42,543 nt of DNA from Acidovorax sp. FJL06 (lineage in GTDB: Bacteria; Pseudomonadota; Gammaproteobacteria; Burkholderiales; Burkholderiaceae_C): positions 1 to 42,543 of the forward strand of contig NZ_QAJR01000036.1 of NCBI RefSeq assembly GCF_003852545.1, in the 5' to 3' direction. The position numbers were made by a program, and so were the translations under genes. The notes beneath the pieces were generated by a model, which was given only the letters and a program-made list of their open reading frames with translations, did no database searches and was not told where the DNA came from. Position 1 is the first letter of the stretch; each line of letters opens with the position of its first letter. Positions 23,644 through 30,063 of this stretch are shown in pieces.

Positions 23644-24698
23644 GCCTGGGCCTCCCAGGCGTCGATGTCGGCCAGGCACAGCGCCCGGGCATCGGCGCCG
23701 CCGTGCTGCCGGCGGTACCAGTTCATGGTGCGGGCCACCGCCGTGGTCAGCGCCCAGCGGGGGGCCACGCCCAGGGCCTGCCGTGCGTGCGCGGTCTCCA
23801 GCGCGAGCCAGCCCGCTTCGTGCGGCCCACCACTCTCATTTTCATAGCTGGTAGCGCTGGATGGATAAGCGCTGGATGCCAATTCGATGACATGCTGCAC
23901 GGTGGCGGCCTCATGGGGCAACGGCCCGAAGTTGTAGGCTCCGGCCAGCGCGGGTGATTCCCACAGGCATTGGGCCAGGCGCAGGTAGGCGGCCAGGGGC
24001 TCCAGCACATGCTGCCAGGGGCGCGTTGCACGCGGGCGGCGGATGTGCAAGGTCTGGCCGGAACTCCAGGCACGCACCGCGTCGGGCAGCAGGCGGTCCT
24101 GCGCCCAATCGCCGCCGCCGATCACGTTGCCCGCGCGGGCCGTGGCCACGGCCATGCCCTGGGCGGCCAGGAAGGCATCGCGGTAGCTGGCGGTGACCAG
24201 CTCGGCCGCCGCCTTGCTGGCACTGTAGGGGTCGTGCCCGCCCAGGGGGTCGTCCTCGCGGTAGGGGTAGGCCCACTCGCGGTTGCGGTAGACCTTGTCG
24301 GTGGTGACCACCAGGGCCACGCGCGCCTCGGGCAGGCCGCGCAGCGCATCCAGCAGGTGGGCCGTGCCCATGACGTTGGTGGCCAAGGTGTCGAGCGGCG
24401 CCGCGTAGCCGGGCCGCACCAGCGCCTGCGCGGCGAGATGCAGCACCAGCTCGGGCCGCGCGGCGCGCACGCGCATGGCCAGGGCCTGGGGGCTGCGGAT
24501 GTCGCAGAAATGGCTCTCGATGCCTGGCCCCACCTGGGCCAGGGTAAACAGGTTGGGCTCGGTAGCGGGCGGCAGCGACACGCCGGTCACCTGCGCGCCC
24601 AGGCGCTGCAGCCACAGGGCCAGCCAGGCGCCTTTGAAGCCGGTGTGGCCGGTGAGCAACACGCGCTTGCCGCGCCAGAAGTCAGGATCAGGGCGCAT
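23640..24698 (-). CDS. rfbG: CDP-glucose 4,6-dehydratase
   Basis: RfbG converts CDP-D-glucose to CDP-4-keto-6-deoxy-D-glucose, the branch point to CDP-deoxy sugars. The 352-aa extended short-chain dehydrogenase has the NAD motif GHTGFKGAWL (residues 17-26; the normal TGHTGFKGSWL of the family), VTTDKVYRN (131-139), and the catalytic YSASK (158-162). GGGDWAQDRLLPD and RPWQHVLEPL are RfbG-specific. Residues about 271-289 (IELASSAYPSSATSYENES) are encoded by a copy of the palindromic repeat that is found elsewhere in intergenic DNA (23834-23890); see findings. The fragment is in frame and the total length stays normal. It lies 6 bp after rfbF. Confidence 0.93.
   Translation of the reverse strand: MRPDPDFWRGKRVLLTGHTGFKGAWLALWLQRLGAQVTGVSLPPATEPNLFTLAQVGPGIESHFCDIRSPQALAMRVRAARPELVLHLAAQALVRPGYAAPLDTLATNVMGTAHLLDALRGLPEARVALVVTTDKVYRNREWAYPYREDDPLGGHDPYSASKAAAELVTASYRDAFLAAQGMAVATARAGNVIGGGDWAQDRLLPDAVRAWSSGQTLHIRRPRATRPWQHVLEPLAAYLRLAQCLWESPALAGAYNFGPLPHEAATVQHVIELASSAYPSSATSYENESGGPHEAGWLALETAHARQALGVAPRWALTTAVARTMNWYRRQHGGADARALCLADIDAWEAQA
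23834..23890. repeat. palindromic interspersed repeat, copy C, inside the rfbG coding sequence
   Basis: On the minus (coding) strand this reads GAATTGGCATCCAGCGCTTA then TCCATCCAGCGCTACCAGCT and ATGAAAATGAG. The arms AGCGCT(TA) and its reverse, with central CCATC, match the copies at 11122 and 28703. It is in frame and encodes residues about 270-289 of RfbG. The region normally lies between the V/I-rich helix and the PHEA motif; overall length is near the family norm, so the repeat seems to have replaced rather than added sequence. Confidence 0.7.
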
Positions 24699-24704
24699 CG
24701 GGGG

Positions 24705-25475
24705 TTACCAGCACTTCCAGGGCGCGCGGCCCGATTGCCACAGGTCTTCGAGCAGGTTCTTCTCGCGCAGCGTGTCCATGGGCTGCCAAAAGCCGGTGTG
24801 CTCAAAGGCGCGCAGCTGGCCGCTGGTGGCCAGGCGGGCCATGGGCTCCAGCTCCCAGCTGGTGGCGTCGTCTTCGATGAGGTCGATCACCTCGGGCTGC
24901 AGCACAAAGAAGCCGCCGTTGATCCAGCCGCCGTCGCCGCGCGGCTTTTCCTCGAACCCGGCCACGGTGTCGCCGTCGCGCACCAGCGCGCCATAGCGGC
25001 CCGGGGGCTGCACGGCCGTCACCGTGGCCTGCAGGCCATGGGCACGGTGGAAAGCGAACTGGGCCGTCATGTCGAGGTCGGCCACGCCGTCGCCATAGGT
25101 AAAGCAGAAGGGCTCACCCGCAGGCAGGTACTCCTGCACCCGGCGCAGGCGCCCGCCGGTCATGGTGCTTTCGCCGGTGTCCACCAGCGTCACGCGCCAG
25201 GGCTCGGCGTGGCGGTGGTGCACTTCCATGCGGTTGCTCGCCATGTCGAAGGTCACGTCGGACATGTGCAGGAAGTAGTTGGCGAAGTATTCCTTGATCA
25301 CGTAGCCCCGGTAGCCCAGGCAGATGATGAAGTCGTTGACGCCATGGGCGGCATACATCTTCATGATGTGCCAAAGAATGGGCCGCCCTCCGATCTCGAT
25401 CATGGGCTTGGGACGCAGGTGCGACTCTTCCGAGATGCGGGTTCCCAGCCCCCCCGCGAGCAGTACGGCTTTCAT
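24705..25475 (-). CDS. rfbF: glucose-1-phosphate cytidylyltransferase
   Basis: RfbF makes CDP-D-glucose from CTP and glucose-1-phosphate, committing sugar to the CDP-deoxyhexose branch. Starting at the ATG at 25475 gives 256 aa, the family length; the frame is open upstream without support. The N-terminal nucleotide-binding signature is [20 protein letters not shown] followed by [17 protein letters not shown] (about 126-134) and [15 protein letters not shown] (about 175-190) are typical. It heads the seven-gene operon rfbF-rfbG-rfbC-methyltransferase-aminotransferase-GNAT-hexapeptide and is divergent from motA. No ribosome site is clear, only GCGGGC. Confidence 0.94.
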   Translation of the reverse strand: MKAVLLAGGLGTRISEESHLRPKPMIEIGGRPILWHIMKMYAAHGVNDFIICLGYRGYVIKEYFANYFLHMSDVTFDMASNRMEVHHRHAEPWRVTLVDTGESTMTGGRLRRVQEYLPAGEPFCFTYGDGVADLDMTAQFAFHRAHGLQATVTAVQPPGRYGALVRDGDTVAGFEEKPRGDGGWINGGFFVLQPEVIDLIEDDATSWELEPMARLATSGQLRAFEHTGFWQPMDTLREKNLLEDLWQSGRAPWKCW

Positions 25476-25697
25476 GCCCGCAGCATAGTGCAGCGCCCGC
25501 GCCGCCAAAAGCCCCTGTCACCGCAGAAACACGGTCCAAATACGGCGATTGCGAATGCAGCCGGTGCACCCCGGTGCGCAGCCGCACCGCAAAGCCGCCC
25601 CGCCGCAGTGGCGCCATTTCCTCAAGAAGCCCCGGTTTGGCGGCTCTCTTGCGGCATTTCGTGCTCAGCAATCCGATACATTTGCAGTAACCTTCGG

Positions 25698-25724
25698 TAA
25701 ACCCGCGACTGCGGTCCTGGAAAG
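25698..25724 (+). promoter_or_regulatory. candidate sigma-28 promoter of motA
   Basis: TAAA (25698-25701), a 15-base spacer and CTGGAAAG (25717-25724) match the form seen at the better sigma-28 promoters in this window (TMAA-N15-SYCGAAAA), with six of eight -10 positions. Transcription would begin about 38 bases before motA, and motA is a sigma-28 gene in enteric bacteria. The rest of the 293-bp rfbF-motA gap holds no other structure I could support; no promoter for rfbF was found. Confidence 0.4.
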
Positions 25725-25768
25725 AACCGCTGTTTTTGCCCCAGATACCGCCCAACACGTCCTAAAGC

Positions 25769-26629
25769 ATGTTCGTCATCATCGGTTACGTCGTCTGCCT
25801 AGGCTGCATCTTCGGCGTGTACATCATGCACGGGGGCAACATCAGCGTGATCCTGCACGCCCTGCCCTTCGAGATCGTCACCATCCTGGGGGGCGCACTG
25901 GGCGCCTTCGTGGTGAACAACCAGCCCAAGGTGATCAAGGCCACCCTGGCCGCGCTGCCCATGGCGCTCAAGGGGTCCAAGTACACCAAGGACCGCTACA
26001 TGGAGCTGATGGCCATGCTCTATGACATCCTGCAGAAGGCGCGCAAGGAAGGGCTGATGGCGATCGAAAAGGATGTCGAGACACCCCACGAGTCCGAGAT
26101 CTTCAAGAAATACCCCACCGTGGGCAGCGACCACCACGTGATCGAGTTCACCACCGACTACCTGCGCATGATGGTCTCGGGCAACCTGAACTCGCACGAG
26201 ATCGAGGCGCTGATGGACAGCGAAATCGACACCCACCACCAGGAAGCCCACGCCCCCGTGGCCGCACTGGCCCGCCTGGCGGGCGCCCTGCCTGCCTTCG
26301 GGATCGTGGCGGCCGTGCTGGGCGTGGTGAACACCATGGGCTCTGTGGGCCAGCCGCCGTCGGTGCTGGGCGGCATGATCGGCTCGGCGCTGGTGGGCAC
26401 GTTCCTGGGGATTCTGCTGGCCTATGGCGTGGTCGAGCCCCTGGGCGGCCTGGTCGAGCAAAAGACCGAAGATGCCGCCAAGGAGCTGCTGTGCATCAAG
26501 TCCACCCTGCTGGCCAGCATGCAGGGCTACAACCCGGCCACGGCCATCGAGTTCGGCCGCAAGGTGCTGTTCTCCGATGTCCGCCCCAGCTTCACCGAGC
26601 TGGAGGGGCATGTGAAAGGCAAGAAATAG
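25769..26629 (+). CDS. motA: flagellar motor stator protein MotA
   Basis: MotA forms the proton-conducting stator around a MotB dimer and pushes on FliG. The 286-aa protein has four membrane helices: about residues 2-20 (VIIGYVVCLGCIFGVYIMHG region), 33-50, 170-190 (ALPAFGIVAAVLGVVNTM) and 203-224 (SALVGTFLGILLAYGVVEPL). The cytoplasmic loop contains the MotA pattern KDRYMELMAMLYDIL and charged residues facing FliG. The proline pair and the MG motif around NTMGSVGQPPSVLGG fit the family. It is followed 35 bp on by motB. Confidence 0.97.
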   Translation: MFVIIGYVVCLGCIFGVYIMHGGNISVILHALPFEIVTILGGALGAFVVNNQPKVIKATLAALPMALKGSKYTKDRYMELMAMLYDILQKARKEGLMAIEKDVETPHESEIFKKYPTVGSDHHVIEFTTDYLRMMVSGNLNSHEIEALMDSEIDTHHQEAHAPVAALARLAGALPAFGIVAAVLGVVNTMGSVGQPPSVLGGMIGSALVGTFLGILLAYGVVEPLGGLVEQKTEDAAKELLCIKSTLLASMQGYNPATAIEFGRKVLFSDVRPSFTELEGHVKGKK

Positions 26630-26664
26630 CAGGAGCACGCAGCCCCACCTGATTTCCGAGCGCC

Positions 26665-27597
26665 ATGGCAGAAAAGAAACTCCAGCCCATCATCATCAAG
26701 CGCATCAAGAAAGGCGGCCATGCGGTGCATGGTGGCGCCTGGAAGATCGCGTATGCCGACTTCGTGACGGCCATGATGGCGTTCTTTCTGCTGATGTGGC
26801 TGCTGGGCTCCACGGCCAAGGGCGAGCTGCAGGGGATTGCCGCGTATTTCGCCTCGCCCCTCAAGGTGGCGATGACCGGCGGCGATGGAGCAGGCAACAG
26901 CTCCAGCGTGATTCCCGGCGGGGGGAACGACCTGGCCAAGGTCCATGGCCAGGTGCGCCGCTCCGATGTGGAAGAGGCCAAGCAGCGGCGCATGAGCATT
27001 GACGCCGCCCGCGCCGAGCGCGCCAAGCAGGACCAGGACCGCATCAAGGCGCTCGAAGCCAAGATCGACGCCCTCATCACCGAAAACCCGCGCCTGAACG
27101 AATACAAGTCGCAGATCCGCATCGACATCACGCCCGACGGCCTGCAGATCCAGATCATCGACGACCAGAACCGCCCCATGTTCGACAGCGGCAGCGCGTT
27201 GGTAAAACCCTACATGCGCGACATCCTGCGCGAAATCGGCGCCGCGCTCGGGGGCGTGGAAAACCGCATCAGCCTGGCGGGGCACACCGACGCCGTGCCC
27301 TATGGCAACAGCGAACGCGGCTACAGCAACTGGGAGCTGTCGGCCGACCGCGCCAACGCCACGCGCCGCGAACTCGTCTCGGCCGGCATGCCAGACGCTA
27401 AACTGGGCCGTGTAGTGGGCCTGGCGGCCAGCGACCTGCTGGAGCCAAAGAACCCGCGAGCCCCCGCCAACCGGCGCATCACCATCACGGTGTTGACTCG
27501 CGAAGCCGAAGAACGTCTCATGGGCAAAGGGATCCCGGAAATCACCTCAACAGAACTGCTGAATGAAAAGCGGGAAAATCCCCCCCCAAGCAGGTAA
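26665..27597 (+). CDS. motB: flagellar motor stator protein MotB
   Basis: MotB anchors the stator to peptidoglycan and carries the proton-binding aspartate. The 310-aa protein has a basic cytoplasmic N-terminus, one membrane helix with the essential Asp at residue 32 (YADFVTAMMAFFLLMWLLG), a plug and linker region, and a C-terminal OmpA-like peptidoglycan-binding domain (FDSGSALVKPYMRDILREIG, SLAGHTDAVPYGNSE and SADRANATRREL). Everything fits the family. It is 35 bp from motA and 72 bp before cheY, and is probably in one transcript with cheY and cheZ. Confidence 0.97.
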   Translation: MAEKKLQPIIIKRIKKGGHAVHGGAWKIAYADFVTAMMAFFLLMWLLGSTAKGELQGIAAYFASPLKVAMTGGDGAGNSSSVIPGGGNDLAKVHGQVRRSDVEEAKQRRMSIDAARAERAKQDQDRIKALEAKIDALITENPRLNEYKSQIRIDITPDGLQIQIIDDQNRPMFDSGSALVKPYMRDILREIGAALGGVENRISLAGHTDAVPYGNSERGYSNWELSADRANATRRELVSAGMPDAKLGRVVGLAASDLLEPKNPRAPANRRITITVLTREAEERLMGKGIPEITSTELLNEKRENPPPSR

Positions 27598-27669
27598 CAG
27601 TTACGACTTGTCACCTAACCTGCCACCCATGACAATGCTTACAGTAATTCTCGACCGAAAGGGTCCCAA

Positions 27670-28056
27670 GTGACCACAGCCCTTCGTTTTCTCATCGTTG
27701 ACGACTTCTCCACCATGCGACGCATCGTGCGCAACCTGCTCAAGGAAAGCGGGTTCTCCGATGCCGACGAGGCCGAGGACGGCGTGGCCGCCCTCAACAA
27801 GCTGCGCAACGGCAAGTTCGACTTCGTGGTCACCGACATCAACATGCCGAACATGAACGGCTTTCAGTTGCTGGCCGAGATCAAGAAGGACGACAAGCTC
27901 AAACACCTGCCCGTCCTGATGGTGACCGCCGAGGCCCGCAAGGAAGACATCGTGATGGCCGCACAAAACGGCGCGGCAGGCTACATCGTCAAACCCTTCA
28001 CCAAGGCGACGCTCGAAGAGAAAGTGACCTTGATTCTGAAGAAGATGGGGTTATGA
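27670..28056 (+). CDS. cheY: chemotaxis response regulator CheY
   Basis: Phospho-CheY binds FliM and switches the motor to clockwise rotation. The 128-aa single REC domain begins at a GTG (27670), preceded by GAAAGGG. The key residues are all present: acidic pair D11/D12, phosphorylation site D56 (VVTDINMP), T86 (LMVTAEA) and K108 (YIVKPF). There is no output domain, as expected. It is the first of a cheY-cheZ pair following motAB; cheA, cheW and the receptors are not in the window. Length and residues match enteric CheY closely. Confidence 0.97.
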   Translation: MTTALRFLIVDDFSTMRRIVRNLLKESGFSDADEAEDGVAALNKLRNGKFDFVVTDINMPNMNGFQLLAEIKKDDKLKHLPVLMVTAEARKEDIVMAAQNGAAGYIVKPFTKATLEEKVTLILKKMGL

Positions 28057-28060
28057 CACC

Positions 28061-28678
28061 ATGGACGACACACCGGACAACAGCCAGCCTGCCGATGTAC
28101 ACCACAAGATCGGCCAACTGACGCGGCAGCTGCACGACTCCTTGAACGAACTGGGCTACGCAGACAAGCTGCGCGGCTCGATGGGCGAGCTGCCCGATGC
28201 GCAAAGCCGGCTGTCATACATCGCCCGCCTGACCGGCGAAGCCGCCGAGAAGGTGCTGGGCCGCGTCGAGCAGGCCAAGGCCCAGCACGACTACATCGCA
28301 GCCGAGACGCGCCGGGTGGTCAACTCGCTGGTGGCCGACCCCGTGGCGGCCGTGGCCAAGGGCGAGATCTTCAACTTCCTGACCGACGTGGAGCGCGTGA
28401 CCAAGGAGGCCGACACGCACCTCACCGAAATCATGATGGCGCAGGACTTCCACGACCTCACCGGCCAGGTGATTGCGCGCGTGGTGAACCTGGCGGCCAC
28501 CATCGAAGACCAGCTGGTGCAACTGCTCATCCAGACCGCCCCGCCCCACGCCCATGTGCCGGTGGCAGACGCCAAACCCGCCCACCTGCAGGGCCCGGTG
28601 GTGGACCCGGAAAACACGCCCGACGTGGTGACCGACCAATCCCAGGTGGACGATCTGCTGGCCAGCCTGGGGTTTTGA
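28061..28678 (+). CDS. cheZ: CheY-P phosphatase CheZ
   Basis: CheZ dephosphorylates CheY-P to end the tumble signal. The 205-aa protein is mainly helical, with the long hairpin helix and catalytic motif MAQDFHDLTGQVI (about residues 126-138; D132 and Q136 correspond to the enteric Asp143 and Gln147). The C-terminal peptide VDDLLASLGF is the CheY-tethering tail, preceded by a flexible Pro/His-rich linker. It starts 4 bp after cheY and is followed by a strong terminator, so it ends the motA-motB-cheY-cheZ operon. Confidence 0.95.
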   Translation: MDDTPDNSQPADVHHKIGQLTRQLHDSLNELGYADKLRGSMGELPDAQSRLSYIARLTGEAAEKVLGRVEQAKAQHDYIAAETRRVVNSLVADPVAAVAKGEIFNFLTDVERVTKEADTHLTEIMMAQDFHDLTGQVIARVVNLAATIEDQLVQLLIQTAPPHAHVPVADAKPAHLQGPVVDPENTPDVVTDQSQVDDLLASLGF

Positions 28679-28702
28679 CGCCCCGCAAGCCTTCCGCCAT
28701 CC

Positions 28703-28755
28703 CGATCGCTGCTGGCGCTTGCCCGCCAAGCGCCAGCAGCTATTGTTTTTGATAC
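28703..28755 (+). terminator. rho-independent terminator after cheZ, formed by palindromic repeat copy D
   Basis: GCTGCTGGCGCTTG (28708-28721) and CAAGCGCCAGCAGC (28727-28740) form a perfect 14-pair stem around CCCGC, followed by TATTGTTTTTGAT. It is 29 bp after the cheZ stop. The sequence is the most symmetric of four copies of the same palindromic repeat (others at 58, 11122 and 23834), so a mobile or dispersed repeat has become the terminator of this operon. A smaller hairpin, GGGGGC-GGCA-GCCCCC, lies at about 28831-28847. Confidence 0.85.
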
Positions 28756-28881
28756 CACCCGGCGCAGGTGCACACAGCGGCCCCTACCCGGCCACGGCAG
28801 TGAAGCAGCCCCCGACGGCATCGAAAAGAGGGGGCGGCAGCCCCCTTATCCCGCTTTAGATTTCCAGGTCGCTCACGACAA

Positions 28882-28906
28882 TGGCATGACACCAGCCGTC
28901 ATGCCA
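28882..28906 (+). promoter_or_regulatory. perfect 9-bp inverted repeat directly before flhB
   Basis: TGGCATGAC (28882-28890) and GTCATGCCA (28898-28906) are exact reverse complements with a 7-base loop, and the right arm ends 2 bp before the flhB ATG. No ribosome site of normal form lies between the arms and the start, so in RNA the hairpin would cover the initiation region, or the site could be an operator. The left arm resembles an AATGGC half-site, but the spacing is too short for an FlhDC box. Confidence 0.4.
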
Positions 28907-28908
28907 CC

Positions 28909-30063
28909 ATGGAATCCAGCCAAGAAAAAAGCCTCCCCGCGTCAGAGCGCAAGCTGCAGAAAGCGCGCGAAGACGGACAAGGGGCACGCTCGCGCGACCT
29001 GTCGCACCTGGCCATCCTGGGGGCGGGCGCGGGCTGCATGCTGGTGCTGGCCCCCCAGCTCATGGACCACATGCAGCGGGCCATGGGCCAGCAGCTGGCG
29101 TTTGACGCCGCCACCGTCATGGCGCCAGGCACCATGCTCCAGCGCCTGCGGGACATGGTGGTCGTGGGCGCGATCGCCAGCATGGTGTTTGCCGCCCTCA
29201 CCAGCGGTGCAGCCCTGATCAGTGCCATCGGCGCAGGTGGCTGGATCCTCAGCACCAAGCCCATCACGCCCCAGTTCAACCGCTTGAACCCCATCTCGGG
29301 CCTGGCCAACCTCTTCTCAAAGCAGCAGATGGCCAACGTGGCCAAGATGGTGTTGATGACCGGGATCCTGACCTGGGTAGCCTGGAAATTCCTGGGCAAC
29401 AGCATGGAAACGGTGGCCATGCTGGTGCTGCAACCCTCACCCCTGGCCATCCGGCAGATCGCAGACTGGCTCACCTCGGGCATGAGCCTGTTGCTGCTGG
29501 TTGTGTTCCTGGCGGCCCTGGTGGACGTGCCGCTGCAGGCCTATTTCTTCAAGGCTCGCCTGAAGATGTCGCACGAAGAAATCAAACAGGAACACAAGGA
29601 ATCCGACGGCAACCCGCACACCAAGGGCCGCATCCGCCAGAAGCAGCGCGAAATCGCCGAGCGCGCCAGCGTCGCCGCCGTGCCCAAGGCCGACTTCGTG
29701 GTCATGAACCCCACCCACTATGCCGTGGCGCTCAAGTACGACGAAAAGACCATGGGCGCCCCCCAGGTCATCTCACGCGGCACCGACCTCATCGCCATGA
29801 AGATCCGCGATGTCGCCCGGGAACACAACGTGCCCGTGCTGCAGTCGCCCATGCTGGCGCGTGCGCTCTATGCCCACGCCGAGCTGGACCAGGCCATCCC
29901 CGCCACGCTCTACACCGCCGTGGCCCAGGTGCTGGCCTATGTGTACCGCCTCAAGGCCGCCCTGCGCGGCGAAGGCCGCATGCCCGACAGCCTGGTGGAG
30001 CCCTATGTTCCGCCGGAACTCGATCCGCTGAACCGCACCCCGGTGCAAGGCGCTGACGTATGA
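28909..30063 (+). CDS. flhB: flagellar export switch protein FlhB
   Basis: FlhB is an inner-membrane export-gate protein that cleaves itself and switches export from hook to filament proteins, in response to FliK. The 384-aa protein starts MESSQEKSLPASERKLQKAR and has four membrane segments (about residues 35-50, 75-105, 140-160, 185-210), then the cytoplasmic domain with KMSHEEIKQEHKESDGNP and the self-cleavage motif NPTH at 267-270. The C-terminal tail ends in PYVPPELDPL, typical of betaproteobacteria. It overlaps flhA by 4 bp (ATGA). No clear ribosome site precedes it. Confidence 0.96.
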   Translation: MESSQEKSLPASERKLQKAREDGQGARSRDLSHLAILGAGAGCMLVLAPQLMDHMQRAMGQQLAFDAATVMAPGTMLQRLRDMVVVGAIASMVFAALTSGAALISAIGAGGWILSTKPITPQFNRLNPISGLANLFSKQQMANVAKMVLMTGILTWVAWKFLGNSMETVAMLVLQPSPLAIRQIADWLTSGMSLLLLVVFLAALVDVPLQAYFFKARLKMSHEEIKQEHKESDGNPHTKGRIRQKQREIAERASVAAVPKADFVVMNPTHYAVALKYDEKTMGAPQVISRGTDLIAMKIRDVAREHNVPVLQSPMLARALYAHAELDQAIPATLYTAVAQVLAYVYRLKAALRGEGRMPDSLVEPYVPPELDPLNRTPVQGADV

